The notes: generated from the sequence alone by a model not told the origin. A stretch of 64,000 nucleotides of DNA from VXYL01 sp965200375 (GCA_965200375.1 OZ241353.1:2480001-2544000); one strand, 5' to 3'. Shown: positions 17,416-26,987, counted from the stretch's first letter. Program-made: numbers and translations.

Positions 17416-18224
17416 GCGGCCGGCGGGTGTCCTGCGCGGGCCGCGCGGCCTATGTCGGCACCGGCAGCGGCCAGCCGGCGCCGGCTGCGCCGGCTGCGCC
17501 GGCGCTGCTGTTCGTCCACGGCGCCGGCATGGACCACACGGTGTGGGCGCTGCCGGCCCGGCACTTCGCCCGCAAGGGCTGGCGGGTGCTGGCTGTGGAC
17601 CTGCCCGGCCACGGGCGTTCGGAAGGCCCGCCCCTCGAGTCCATCGAGGCGATGGCCGATTGGCTTGCGGCGCTGCTCGATGCGCTCGAAGTGGCGACTG
17701 CCGCCGTTGCCGGACACAGCATGGGGTCCCTTGTGGCCTGGCAGCTGGCCCGCGCCAAGCCGACGCGCTGCCGCGCCTTGGCGCTGCTTGGCACCTCTGC
17801 GCCGATGCCGGTGACGGCGCCGCTGCTGGCCGCCGCGGCGGACAACCACCAGGCGGCGATAGACATGGCGAACGGTTGGAGCCACAGCCCGGCAGGTCGG
17901 CTCGGCGCCGGCGGCAACCCCGGCGTCTGGCAGCTGGGCGCCGGCGCCAGGCTGCTCGAACGCGCCGCCCCCGGCGTGCTGCATGCCGATCTGGCCGCCT
18001 GCAACGCCTACCGGCCGGTCCCGAGCCGGACCGAAGTGGCGTGCCCGGTCACCGTTGTCGTCGGCGAGGCGGACATGATGACGCCGGCCAAGGCCGGCTT
18101 GGCGGTGGCGGCGCAGCTGCCGGGCGCCCGCACGGTGCGGCTGTCGGGCTGCGGCCATGCCATGCTGAGCGAGCAGCCCAACGCGGTGCTCGATGCGCTG
18201 AACGCGGCTTTCGCCAACTCCTAG
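17412..18224 (+). CDS. Alpha/beta hydrolase
   Basis: Hydrolase of 270 residues. LLFVHGAGMDHTVW gives the oxyanion loop, GHSMGSL near 108-114 is the nucleophile elbow with Ser, GEADMMTP carries the acidic residue and GCGHAMLSEQP the catalytic His. A Pro/Ala-rich segment lies in the first 35 residues. ATG at 17412 overlaps the upstream gene by four bases. Substrate is unknown; an esterase acting on a homoserine ester or another acyl compound would fit the coupling, but this is inference. Confidence 0.83.
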   Translation: MSGRRVSCAGRAAYVGTGSGQPAPAAPAAPALLFVHGAGMDHTVWALPARHFARKGWRVLAVDLPGHGRSEGPPLESIEAMADWLAALLDALEVATAAVAGHSMGSLVAWQLARAKPTRCRALALLGTSAPMPVTAPLLAAAADNHQAAIDMANGWSHSPAGRLGAGGNPGVWQLGAGARLLERAAPGVLHADLAACNAYRPVPSRTEVACPVTVVVGEADMMTPAKAGLAVAAQLPGARTVRLSGCGHAMLSEQPNAVLDALNAAFANS

Positions 18225-18245
18225 GCGCCGAGGGGACCGCTGCCT

Positions 18246-19442
18246 GTGGCCAAGCGCCAAGGGTCGGCATCGCAGGCACCGGGCCTCGCGGCACGGGTGG
18301 CCAGCGTGCCGCCGTTCCAGGTGGTGCGCGTCTTCGAGCGGGCCCGGGTGCTGGAGAGCCGAGGCCGCCATGTCGTCCACTTCGAGGTCGGCGAGTCGGA
18401 CTTCCCATCGGCGCCCGAGGTCGTCGCCGCAGGAATCCAGGCGCTGGAGGACGGGCACACCGGCTATACGGAGGGCCTCGGCCTGCCGGCGCTGCGAGCT
18501 GCGCTGGCGGCCCGCTACGGCGTCCCGGCCGAGCGGGTAGCTGTCACCACGGGCGCCAGCGGGGCGCTCAACGTGCTGGCGCAGGTGCTGGTGGACCCCG
18601 GCCGGGAAGTGCTGATCCCGGATCCCGGCTACCCCTGCAACGGCGTCTTCGTCGAAGCCGCCGGCGGCGTGCCGAGGCGGCTGCCCCTCGACGCCAGCAC
18701 GGGCTTCCAGCCCACCGCCGAGGCGGTGGCCGGGGCTTGGCGGCCGAACACCGCAGGGCTGCTGCTAGGCAGCCCCGCCAATCCCACCGGCAGCATCCTG
18801 CCAACGCAGGAGCTCGAAGCCATCTGCGCCGTTGCCCGTGGGCGCGGGTTCGTCGTCGTCGACGAGATCTACCAGGGTCTCGTCTACGACGCGCGCCAGC
18901 ACGGCCGGTGCGGCTCGGCACTGGCGGTGGACGACGGCGTGTTCGTGGTGAACAGCTTCTCGAAGTACTTCGGCATGACCGGCTGGCGCCTGGGCTGGCT
19001 GGTGGCCCCGGAGTGGGCCATGGACGCCATGAACCGGATGGCGCAGAACCTCTATCTGGCGCCGCCCACCGTCGCGCAGTACGCGGGGCTCGCGGCCCTC
19101 GGCCCCGCCGCGCTCGCCGTCCACGAGCAGCGGCGGCGCATCTTCGGCCGCCGCCGAGACGCCCTGGTAGCCGGCCTGACGCGCCTCGGGCTGCCGCCGG
19201 CGCACCCGCCCCAGGGCGCGTTCTACGTCTATGTGGACGTGGCGGCCACCGGCCTCTCGGGCGCCGAGTTCTGCGACCGCCTGCTCGACGAGCACGGCGT
19301 GGCGGCCACCCCGGGCACGGACTTCGGCCGCTACCGGGCGGACCGGCACGTGCGCTTCGCCTTCACGGTGGACGAAGCCGAGATCGAGCTCGGCCTCGCG
19401 CGTCTGGAGACGGCGCTGCGGTGCTGGCGGGGGCGCCCGTAG
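18246..19442 (+). CDS. Class I/II PLP-dependent aminotransferase
   Basis: Protein of 398 residues of the aspartate-aminotransferase fold type I. GYTEGLGLPALR, the cofactor-binding DEIYQGLVYD and the Schiff-base region NSFSKYFGMTGWRLGW (lysine near residue 239) are clear. The C-terminal VRFAF arginine binds the substrate carboxylate. GTG at 18246 is used; it starts 21 bp after the hydrolase. The 3' end overlaps sfsA by about 22 bp. Amino donor and acceptor cannot be assigned. Confidence 0.87.
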   Translation: MAKRQGSASQAPGLAARVASVPPFQVVRVFERARVLESRGRHVVHFEVGESDFPSAPEVVAAGIQALEDGHTGYTEGLGLPALRAALAARYGVPAERVAVTTGASGALNVLAQVLVDPGREVLIPDPGYPCNGVFVEAAGGVPRRLPLDASTGFQPTAEAVAGAWRPNTAGLLLGSPANPTGSILPTQELEAICAVARGRGFVVVDEIYQGLVYDARQHGRCGSALAVDDGVFVVNSFSKYFGMTGWRLGWLVAPEWAMDAMNRMAQNLYLAPPTVAQYAGLAALGPAALAVHEQRRRIFGRRRDALVAGLTRLGLPPAHPPQGAFYVYVDVAATGLSGAEFCDRLLDEHGVAATPGTDFGRYRADRHVRFAFTVDEAEIELGLARLETALRCWRGRP

Positions 19443-20125
19443 AGTTCCAACCGCCGCTTCGCCCCGGCGTCCTGGTGCGCCGCTATCGTCGTTTCCTGGC
19501 GGACATCGAGACTGCCGCCGGCGCCCGAACCACCATCCACTGCCCCAACACCGGCGCCATGCACGGCTGCGCGGACCCGGGCAGCGCCGTCTGGTACGCC
19601 ACGTCGGACAACGCGCGCCGCAAGTACCGGCACACGTTGGAACTGGTGGAGGGCGGCGACGGGCACCTCGTCTGCGTCCACTCGGCGCGGGCCAACGCCT
19701 TGGTCGTGGAAGCCATCGCCGCCGGCCTGCTGCCGGGGGCGCTCCCGGATGCGCCGCTGCGCCGCGAAGTGGCCGTTGCCGGGCACGGCCGCATAGATCT
19801 GCGCGTCGGCGCCATGTTCGTGGAGGTGAAGGCCGTGACCCTGAAGCTCGGCGACCGCGGGGCGTTCCCGGACGCCGTGAGCGCTCGCGCCACGCGCCAT
19901 GCCAAGGCGTTGCGCGAGCTGGCGCTGGCCGGCAGCCCCGCCATGCTGGTGTTCTGCGTGCTGCGCAACGGCATCGGCCGGGTGCGGCCCGCCGACGAGA
20001 TAGATCCGGACTACGGCACGGCGCTGCGGGAGGCGCTGGCGGCCGGCGTGCAGGTGCTTGCGGTGGGCTGCCGGGTGTCGCCGAGCGGCATCGAGCCCAC
20101 TGGGCTGTTGCCGGTGGAACTCTAG
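19421..20125 (+). CDS. sfsA: SfsA, DNA-binding / sugar fermentation stimulation protein
   Basis: Protein of 234 residues, the same length as E. coli SfsA. HCPNTGAMHGCADPGS, the SARANALVVEA block and FVEVKAVTL followed by FPDAVSARATRHAKAL are family motifs; the latter part resembles a PD-(D/E)XK-like nuclease core. GTG start at 19421 inside the end of the aminotransferase gene gives the standard length. It is convergent with the PfkB kinase gene, the two stop codons sharing the palindrome CTAG. Confidence 0.9.
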   Translation: MLAGAPVEFQPPLRPGVLVRRYRRFLADIETAAGARTTIHCPNTGAMHGCADPGSAVWYATSDNARRKYRHTLELVEGGDGHLVCVHSARANALVVEAIAAGLLPGALPDAPLRREVAVAGHGRIDLRVGAMFVEVKAVTLKLGDRGAFPDAVSARATRHAKALRELALAGSPAMLVFCVLRNGIGRVRPADEIDPDYGTALREALAAGVQVLAVGCRVSPSGIEPTGLLPVEL

Positions 20126-21108
20126 GAAAACCGCGCCCGCACCGCCGCGTAGGCGGCTGCGTTCGGCAGCCGGGCGCCGTGGCGCGCCACCAGCTGGGCG
20201 GCGGCGAAGTTGCCGAACCGGGCCGCTTCCGTGGCCGCGCCGCCGTTGGCCAGCGCGTAGAGGACGGCGCCAGCGTAGATGTCGCCGGCGCCGGTGGTGT
20301 CGACGGCGGTTGCGGCAAACCCGGCAGTGCTGCGGCTGCCAGCGCGGGTGGCAACCAGGCTGCCCCTCTCGCCGAGGGTGACGTTCACGGCCGGCGCGAT
20401 GTCCCGGAGTTCGGCGACGGCGATGTCCAGCCGGTCCGTTCCTGCCCAGGCGAGGGCTTCTTCCTCGTTGCAGAACAGCTGGTCGACGCCGTTGCCGAGC
20501 ATCTCCACCAGGCCGCCGCGGCAGTTCGCCACCATGGCGGGGTCGGACAGCGACAGGCAGGTGCGGACGCCGTTCGCCTCCGCGATCTCCCGCGCCAGCA
20601 CCGCGGCTTCCCGGCCGCCCTCGGCTGCGGCGAGGTAGCCCTCGGCGTAGCAGTAGCGGGCGTTCGCCAGCGCGGGTTCGTCGACGGCATCCACGCCGAG
20701 GTCCGCCGAGACGCCGAGGCAGGTGGTCATGGTGCGTTCCGCGTCCCCGGTGACGAGCGTCAGGCAGCGGCCGGACCTGCCCTCGGCGGACCGCGTGGCG
20801 GCAAGGCCGATGCCGGCGCCGCCGAGCTCGGCGACGAAGTGGTCGCCGGCCTCGTCGTTGGCCACCCGGCAGGAATAGAAGCCCCGGCCGCCGAAGCCCT
20901 GGACGGCGAACACGGTATTGGCGGCGGAGCCGCCGGATGCGCGCTGCGGCGGATTCTCCGCCAGCGCCTCCTCGAGGGCCGCGATGCGCGCCTCGTCCAC
21001 CAGCGTCATGTGGCCTTTGGCGATGCCCTCCTGGGCGAGGAAGCCGTCGTCCACGCGGTATTCGAAATCCACCAGCGCATTGCCGATGCCGTAGACGTCC
21101 GGCCGCAT
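20122..21108 (-). CDS. PfkB family carbohydrate/nucleoside kinase
   Basis: Ribokinase-fold kinase of 328 residues. GIGNALVDFEY at the start, the GGSAANT di-glycine substrate loop near 58-64 and the ATP-site DTTGAGDIYAGA near 268-279, with the catalytic Asp, are all present. The N-terminal NALVD and overall layout resemble adenosine-kinase-like members found in proteobacteria. ATG at 21108, 13 bp after hemL on the same strand. Substrate not determined. Confidence 0.86.
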   Translation of the reverse strand: MRPDVYGIGNALVDFEYRVDDGFLAQEGIAKGHMTLVDEARIAALEEALAENPPQRASGGSAANTVFAVQGFGGRGFYSCRVANDEAGDHFVAELGGAGIGLAATRSAEGRSGRCLTLVTGDAERTMTTCLGVSADLGVDAVDEPALANARYCYAEGYLAAAEGGREAAVLAREIAEANGVRTCLSLSDPAMVANCRGGLVEMLGNGVDQLFCNEEEALAWAGTDRLDIAVAELRDIAPAVNVTLGERGSLVATRAGSRSTAGFAATAVDTTGAGDIYAGAVLYALANGGAATEAARFGNFAAAQLVARHGARLPNAAAYAAVRARFS

Positions 21109-21121
21109 GCGGGACCGTCTC

Positions 21122-22408
21122 TCACGCCGCTAGGCTGGCGAAGGCGTGGTCGACGGCGTCCAGAGTGTGGTCGACGGCCGCCTGGTCGTGGGCGCCGGAG
21201 ACGAACGCCGCCTCGAAGGCCGAAGGGGCCAGGTAGACGCCGCGGTCCAACAAGGCGTGGAAGAAGCGTCCGTATCGGGCGGCGTCCGCGGCCGCCACGT
21301 CGTCGAAGCTGGTCACCGGCCCCGCCGTGAAGAACAGGCTGAACATTCCGCACACCGCATTGACGGCCACCGCGGCGCCGTGGGCGGCGGCCCGGGCGCG
21401 AATGCCGGCGGCGAGCCGCTCCGTCGCTGCCGCCAGCTCGTCGTAGAAGGCGTCGTCCAGGGACTCGAGCATGGCAAGGCCGGCGCGCATGGCGAGGGGA
21501 TTGCCGGAGAGCGTGCCGGCCTGGTACACGTCGCCCGCCGGCGCCAGCCGGGCCATGATGTCCTTCGGCCCGCCGAACGCGCCCACCGGCAGGCCGCCGC
21601 CGATCACCTTGCCGAGGGTGGTGATGTCCGGCCGCACGCCGCACAGCGCCTGCGCGCCGCCGGCATGGACCCGAAAGCCGGTCATCACTTCGTCGAAGAT
21701 CAGCAGGCTGCCGGCCCTTGTCGTCGCGTCCCGCAGCGCCGCCAGGAAGCCGGGCTGCGGCGGCACGCAGCCCATGTTGCCGGCGATGGGTTCGACGATC
21801 AGGGCGGCGATCCGCGGCCCGTAGCGGTCGAACACGGCGTCCACGGCTTCGGCGTCGTTGTACGGCACGGTGAGGGTGTGCTTGGCGGCGTCCGCCGGCA
21901 CGCCGGGGGAGTCCGGCAGCCCCAGTGTCAGCACCCCGGAGCCCGCTTGCGCCAGCAGGGCGTCCGCGTGGCCGTGGTAGCAGCCGCGGAATTTGACCAG
22001 CATGTCGCGGCCGGTCGCCGCCCGGGCGAGGCGCACCGCCGACAGCACCGCCTCGGTGCCGGAGTTCACCATGCGCACCTGCTCGACGCTGGGGATGCGC
22101 CCGACCACCGCCTCCGCCAGCGCGATCTCCGCCTCGGTGGGTGCGCCGAAGCCGAGGCCGCGCCGGGCCTGCTCGCGGACCGCGTCCACCACCGGGGCAA
22201 AGGCGTGGCCCTGCAGCATCGGCCCCCAGGAGCCCACGTAGTCGCAGTAGCGGTTGCCGTCCGCGTCCCGCAGCCAGGCGCCCTCGCCGGCCACGAAGAA
22301 GACCGGGGTGCCGCCGACGCCGCGAAACGCCCGCACTGGAGAGTTGACGCCACCGGGGATGGCGCGAACGGCGCGGGCGAAGAGGGCGGCGGATGTCGAT
22401 CTGCGCAT
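21122..22408 (-). CDS. hemL: Glutamate-1-semialdehyde 2,1-aminomutase
   Basis: Protein of 428 residues, close to the E. coli length of 426. It isomerises glutamate-1-semialdehyde to 5-aminolevulinate in the C5 route to heme. IPGGVNSPVRAF, YVGSWGPMLQGHA, the MVNSGTEAV loop, LIFDEVMTGFR and TTLGKVIGGGLP, with the PLP lysine near residue 268, are diagnostic. ATG at 22408 with AGGAG five bases upstream. The PfkB kinase gene follows after 13 bp. Confidence 0.95.
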   Translation of the reverse strand: MRRSTSAALFARAVRAIPGGVNSPVRAFRGVGGTPVFFVAGEGAWLRDADGNRYCDYVGSWGPMLQGHAFAPVVDAVREQARRGLGFGAPTEAEIALAEAVVGRIPSVEQVRMVNSGTEAVLSAVRLARAATGRDMLVKFRGCYHGHADALLAQAGSGVLTLGLPDSPGVPADAAKHTLTVPYNDAEAVDAVFDRYGPRIAALIVEPIAGNMGCVPPQPGFLAALRDATTRAGSLLIFDEVMTGFRVHAGGAQALCGVRPDITTLGKVIGGGLPVGAFGGPKDIMARLAPAGDVYQAGTLSGNPLAMRAGLAMLESLDDAFYDELAAATERLAAGIRARAAAHGAAVAVNAVCGMFSLFFTAGPVTSFDDVAAADAARYGRFFHALLDRGVYLAPSAFEAAFVSGAHDQAAVDHTLDAVDHAFASLAA

Positions 22409-22550
22409 GGGGCTCCTAAGGACGGGGTTTGCGGCAGCGCTCAAGGTTGCCGGCGGCCGACGGTAGCTCATCCTGTTCGTGCGACCGGACCATTTCAAGC
22501 ACCTGTAGACATGTCGGCTTCTCGCTGCTTCGGCGGGCGCCCGTGGCGGC

Positions 22551-23864
22551 TCAGCGCCGGCCAGGAGGATAGCGGATGCCCACGGACCGCAGCGTCGTCA
22601 GAAACACCGACCGACGACGGAAGACGATGCGCACGGTGAGCATGGCCACGACCACGACCAGCATCGCCGGCAGGATGATGTTGGGGTTGCCGGTGAGTTC
22701 CAGCACGGCCGCCAGCGCCGCGAGCGGCGCCTGCAGCACCGCGGCCATCATGGCCGCCATGCCGAGCACCACGTACAGCGGCGCGTCGCTGTTCCATTGC
22801 GGCGCCAGGACGCCGAGCACCTGGCCCGCCAAGCCGCCGAGCACACCGCCGATCACCAGCGTCGGCCCGATGATGCCCACCGGCAGCCCGCTGCCGACGC
22901 AGGCCGCGGAGGCGACGATCTTGGCCACCAGGATCAGCAGCAGCGCCCCCCAGGCAAGCTGGCCGAGCAATGCGGCGTCCACGGTGTCGTAGCCGATGCC
23001 CAGCACCTCCGGCGCCAGCAGCGCCAGTGCGCCGGTGACGGCGCCGGCGGCGGCGGCCCGCACCCAGAACGGCCAGCGTTGCAGCTTGGAGAACGCCTCC
23101 ACGAGCAGAATGAAGGTGCCGCCGGCCAGACCCACCGCCAGCCCGGCCAAGGCGATGTAGGGCACCTCGGCCAGGGAGGCGATTTCGCTCGGCGGCACGG
23201 CGAACACGGTGCTGCTGCCGAACGCCCAGCGGGCCAGGACGGTCGCGGTGACGGTGGCGATGAGCACCGGCACGAAACCGAGAATCGTGTACTCCATCAG
23301 CACCACTTCCATGGCGAAGATGACGCCCGCCAGCGGCGTGTTGAAGGAAGCGGCGATGGCTGCCGCGGCGCCGCAGGCAACGAGATTGCGCACTTCGTCC
23401 GGACGCACGTCCAGCGCTTGGCCGAGCAGGCTGGAGGCGGCGGCGCCTAAGTGTACGGCCGGTCCTTCGTGGCCCCCGGAGAGCCCCATGTTCAGCGCGA
23501 ACACGTTGCCGGCGAACTGGCGCCCCGCCGCGGGCCAGGACAGCCGCCCTTGGTGGCGCGCCAGCCGCTCCATGACGTGTACGACGCCCAGACGGAGGGC
23601 CTCGGGAGACAGGCGATGGCAGGCGAGGCCAATGGCCAGGGCGCCGGCAATCGGCAGCAGCAGGCGTGCCGCCGGCGGCAGGGTTTCGAAGCTGTCGATG
23701 CCGCCATGCAGCATGCCGACGGCTTCGAGCGCGCCGCGGAACAGCAGGATGACGACCCCCGCCGCCGCGCCGGCGGCAACGGCGAGCAGCGACAGCCGCG
23801 GCAGCGGCTTCAGCCGGGCGAGCCAAGGCGCTCGTCGCAGGCGCGAGCGCGACGCTCGTTTCAG
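22551..23864 (-). CDS. ClC family chloride channel/transporter, start codon unclear
   Basis: Multi-pass ClC protein. GLSGGHEGPAVHLGAA carries the gating glutamate, GSGLPVGIIGPTLVIGG matches the selectivity helix N region, and many hydrophobic helices follow. The only ATG, at 23714, would remove a well-formed first helix encoded just upstream (LSLLAVAAGAAAGVVILLF). That upstream part is open in frame back to within erpA yet contains no ATG, GTG or TTG. I give a CTG at 23864 as the tentative start (437 residues), 16 bp after erpA. A rare start codon, or a small sequence error, are both possible. No C-terminal CBS domains. Confidence 0.7.
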   Translation of the reverse strand: MKRASRSRLRRAPWLARLKPLPRLSLLAVAAGAAAGVVILLFRGALEAVGMLHGGIDSFETLPPAARLLLPIAGALAIGLACHRLSPEALRLGVVHVMERLARHQGRLSWPAAGRQFAGNVFALNMGLSGGHEGPAVHLGAAASSLLGQALDVRPDEVRNLVACGAAAAIAASFNTPLAGVIFAMEVVLMEYTILGFVPVLIATVTATVLARWAFGSSTVFAVPPSEIASLAEVPYIALAGLAVGLAGGTFILLVEAFSKLQRWPFWVRAAAAGAVTGALALLAPEVLGIGYDTVDAALLGQLAWGALLLILVAKIVASAACVGSGLPVGIIGPTLVIGGVLGGLAGQVLGVLAPQWNSDAPLYVVLGMAAMMAAVLQAPLAALAAVLELTGNPNIILPAMLVVVVAMLTVRIVFRRRSVFLTTLRSVGIRYPPGRR

Positions 23865-23880
23865 ACCCGAACCCTGGGTT

Positions 23881-24213
23881 TCAGATCGCGAAGGAGTTGC
23901 CGCAGCCGCAGGTGGCGGCCGCGTTGGGGTTGGTCACCACGAACTGGGCGCCGGCGAGATCCTCCCTGTAGTCGATCTCGGCCCCTGCCAGGTACTGGTA
24001 GCTCATGGCATCCACCAGCGCCACCATGCCGTCGCGCTCGATCACGCAGTCGTCCTCGGCTGCGCCGTCGTCGAAGGTGAAGCCGTAGGAGAAGCCGCTG
24101 CAGCCGCCGCCGGTGATGAACACGCGCAGCTTCAGGCTCGAGTCGCCTTCGTCCTCGACGAGCTCGCGCACCTTGCCGGCGGCGCGCGCGGAGAAGCGAA
24201 TGTCGACGTCCAT
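23881..24213 (-). CDS. erpA: Iron-sulfur cluster insertion protein ErpA
   Basis: A-type Fe-S carrier of 110 residues. The three cluster ligands are in GGGCSGFSYGF (near 38) and ATCGCGNSFAI at the C-terminus. The FTFDDGAAEDD and VDAMSYQYLAGAEIDY segments are typical of ErpA rather than IscA. ATG at 24213. It sits between anmK and the ClC gene on the same strand, as in several gammaproteobacteria for erpA next to anmK. Confidence 0.94.
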   Translation of the reverse strand: MDVDIRFSARAAGKVRELVEDEGDSSLKLRVFITGGGCSGFSYGFTFDDGAAEDDCVIERDGMVALVDAMSYQYLAGAEIDYREDLAGAQFVVTNPNAAATCGCGNSFAI

Positions 24214-24264
24214 GGCCGCGATTATATACGCCCGCTGGCTTCGCTCCTGCCCGCGCCAACCCGC

Positions 24265-25443
24265 TCACGCCGGGCCCGGCCCGCCCGGATGGATCGCGCC
24301 GAGCACCCGCGGGCCCTTGGCGCCGGTGGCCGCCGGGGCGTTGCCCGGCAGCCCTGCCAGCGTCCGATGCGCGAACCAGGCGAAGGCCGCGGCCTCCAGG
24401 GCATCGGCATCCACGCCTAGCTGGCCGCTGGTCGTCACGTTCCGCTGCGGCAGCCGGCGCTCGAGACGCGAGAGCAGATCCGCGTTGCGGCAGCCGCCGC
24501 CGCAGACGATCACCTCCTGGGCGCCGGCGCACCAACGCTCGATGGCATCGGCGATGCACCACGCCGTGAACTCCGCCAGCGTTGCCTGCACGTCCCGAGG
24601 CGGGAGCTCGTCGCCGCCGCAGGCTTGCTGGACGTAGCCCAAGTGGTAGGTCTCCTTGCCGGTGCTCTTGGGGGGGCGGCGGGCGAGGAACTCGTCCTGC
24701 TTAAGGCGCGCCAGCAAGCGGGAGTTCACGGTGCCGCTCGCCGCCCACCTGCCGCCATCGTCCAAGGGTGCGCCCAGACAGCGCTGCGCCCAGGCGTCGA
24801 GCAGCGCGTTTCCCGGCCCGATGTCGAAGCCAAGCAGCGTGGCGCCATCGGCCGGCAGCAGCGTGGCGTTGGCGATGCCGCCGATGTTGACCACTGCGCG
24901 GGTGCGCTCCGGGTCGCGGAACAGCGCATCGTGGAACAGCGGCGCCAGCGGTGCGCCCTGGCCGCCGGCGGCCATGTCCCGGCGGCGGAAGTCCGCCACC
25001 GTGTCGATGCCGGTGCGCTCGGCGATGCGGTTCGGATCCCCTATCTGCACCGTGAACGGCAGCGGGGCCGTTGGCCGGTGGCGGACCGTCTGGCCGTGGG
25101 TGCCGATGGCGCGGACGCGCTCGGCGGCCACGCCCCACCGCTTGAGACAGGCGAGGATCGCGTCGCCCGTGAACGCGCCCAGTTCGGCATCGACGCTCGC
25201 CACCGCATCCAGGCCGTCTTCGCCCGGGGCGGCGAGCGCCCGCAGGCTGGCGGCGAGGCGAGGCGGGAAGGAAACTGTCTCTGCCGCGACGATGGCGGGG
25301 CGGGTTCCGTGCTCGGCCCCGACCGAGGCATCCTCGGACGCCACCGCCAGCAGCGCCACGTCGAGGCCGTCGACGCTGGTGCCGGTCATGGTGCCGACGT
25401 AGCGCAGGCGCCCCGGCGTCCGGCTTCGTCCGGGTGTACTCAT
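24265..25443 (-). CDS. anmK: Anhydro-N-acetylmuramic acid kinase
   Basis: Protein of 392 residues. MTGTSVDGLDVAL at about 19-31 is the phosphate-binding signature; GTHGQTVRHRP, QIGDPNRIAERTGI, NIGGIANAT, GFDIGPGNALLD and VCGGGCRNADLL follow in family order. It phosphorylates and opens anhydroMurNAc in cell-wall recycling. ATG at 25443, 24 bp after the M23 peptidase gene, so peptidoglycan processing and recycling are co-encoded. Confidence 0.95.
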   Translation of the reverse strand: MSTPGRSRTPGRLRYVGTMTGTSVDGLDVALLAVASEDASVGAEHGTRPAIVAAETVSFPPRLAASLRALAAPGEDGLDAVASVDAELGAFTGDAILACLKRWGVAAERVRAIGTHGQTVRHRPTAPLPFTVQIGDPNRIAERTGIDTVADFRRRDMAAGGQGAPLAPLFHDALFRDPERTRAVVNIGGIANATLLPADGATLLGFDIGPGNALLDAWAQRCLGAPLDDGGRWAASGTVNSRLLARLKQDEFLARRPPKSTGKETYHLGYVQQACGGDELPPRDVQATLAEFTAWCIADAIERWCAGAQEVIVCGGGCRNADLLSRLERRLPQRNVTTSGQLGVDADALEAAAFAWFAHRTLAGLPGNAPAATGAKGPRVLGAIHPGGPGPA

Positions 25444-25467
25444 CCGGCGTCGAGGAGCAGCGAAGGG

Positions 25468-26805
25468 CTACGGACCCGCGTAGGCCAGCTCGGTTGCGTT
25501 CCGGTGCTGCTCGAGGTCCGCGAAGTAGGGGGCCGTCGTCGTGCGAAAGGTCGGCAGGTCGTCCTCGCCGATGGCGGCGGCTTTGGGCAGGGCGACGGTG
25601 CGCGGGTTCTTGTGGACGCCGCGATCCAGGAACTCGTAGTGCAAATGCGGCCCGGTGGCCCAGCCTGTGGCGCCCACGTAGCCGATGGTGTCGCCCTGGG
25701 AGACGCGCCGCCCGCGCTTGATGCCGCGGTGGAACTTCGAGAGGTGGAGGTACTTCGTCTGGTAGCGCTCGCCATGCTGCAGGACGATGTAGTAGCCGTT
25801 GGGTTTGGTTCTGGAGGCGGTGACCACCACGCCGTCCCCGGCCGCCCGCACCGGCGTGCCTCGGGGCGCCGCGTAGTCGATGCCCCGGTGCGGCATGGAA
25901 CTCTTCCACAGCGGATGGACGCGACGCAGGTTGAAGTTGGAGCTCACCCGGTTGAACTGCAACGGCGCCCGCAGGAAGGTCTTGCGCATGCTGGCGCCGT
26001 CCGGCGCGTAGTAGCTCGGGCCGCTGCCGCCGTCGTAGCGCACCGCCTTGTGGCTGCGGCCGCGATTGACGAACTCCGCCGCCAGGATCTCGCCATTGCC
26101 CACCGGGTTGCCGTTGACGCGCCGTTCCTCGTACAGCACGTGGAACTCGTCGCCGGCGCGGACGTCGAGGATGAAGTCGATGTCCCATTGGAAGATCTCC
26201 GCCAGCCGAACGGCGAAGGCGTCGCCGAGGCCAGCCCGCTGGCAGGCGAGAAACAGCGAGCTCTCGATGCTGGCGCGGGCGTACTTGATGGAGATGTTCG
26301 GCTCGATCGGCACCCGGGAACCCTCGAAGGCGTTGCCGACGCGGCGAAACTCCACCGTCTCCAACGGCCCTGGGCTGTAGCTGAGGAACACGAGGTTGCC
26401 GCCGCGATCGCGCTCGAACTCGAACCTGTGCCCCGGGTGGATGGACTCCAGGCGCTTGCCGAGGGCGCCGCTGGTGACCACCAGGTGCAGGTCCTTGGAG
26501 CTCAAGCCATGCCGCTCGAAGATGCGGCCGAGGCTGTCGCCCGGCAGCACAGGCGCCTCGATGCGATCGCTGGCAAGGGGTGGCGGCACCGGCAGCGAGA
26601 TCGGCACGAAGGCCAGGGGCGGCACCGCGGCGACAGCGGCATCTCCTGCCGGCGCCCCGGCGGAGGGCGACGAGAGCGCCTCGTCTCTCGTCTCGGCGGC
26701 GGCGTTGGCCTGCTGCGCCGGAGGACGCCCCGAGAGCCAAACCACCAACAGCACCAGTGCCAGGCTGGTGGCGACTATGGCGTGGGGTTTCGGCGGCCTT
26801 GGCAC
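25468..26805 (-). CDS. M23 family peptidoglycan endopeptidase (MepM-like)
   Basis: Protein of 445 residues with an N-terminal membrane anchor or signal (ATSLALVLLVVWLSG near 12-26), a Pro/Ala-rich linker, an OapA/LysM-like region (LPGDSLGRIFERHGLSSKDL), and a C-terminal LytM domain. Zinc ligands lie in HRGIDYAAPRGTPV and HLHYEF. It should cut peptide cross-links in the periplasm to allow wall growth. GTG start at 26805, divergent from tyrS across 182 bp. The tyrS-peptidase-anmK arrangement is recurrent in gammaproteobacteria. Confidence 0.9.
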   Translation of the reverse strand: MPRPPKPHAIVATSLALVLLVVWLSGRPPAQQANAAAETRDEALSSPSAGAPAGDAAVAAVPPLAFVPISLPVPPPLASDRIEAPVLPGDSLGRIFERHGLSSKDLHLVVTSGALGKRLESIHPGHRFEFERDRGGNLVFLSYSPGPLETVEFRRVGNAFEGSRVPIEPNISIKYARASIESSLFLACQRAGLGDAFAVRLAEIFQWDIDFILDVRAGDEFHVLYEERRVNGNPVGNGEILAAEFVNRGRSHKAVRYDGGSGPSYYAPDGASMRKTFLRAPLQFNRVSSNFNLRRVHPLWKSSMPHRGIDYAAPRGTPVRAAGDGVVVTASRTKPNGYYIVLQHGERYQTKYLHLSKFHRGIKRGRRVSQGDTIGYVGATGWATGPHLHYEFLDRGVHKNPRTVALPKAAAIGEDDLPTFRTTTAPYFADLEQHRNATELAYAGP

Positions 26806-26987
26806 GCTTTACCTGCAGCAACCTACCTGTCGGCAATCCGTCAGTGACCTGCGAGCGGCGCCGCCGTAGGCAGACAGGCACCGCCGCCAACGCGGGCGCA
26901 AGGTTTCGAGAATGCCGCAAATGCGCGTTGATGGGAAGCCCCGCCCGAGGCTAAGCTCATCCGCCCTCTTCGGGTGCCCGCTCGCCC

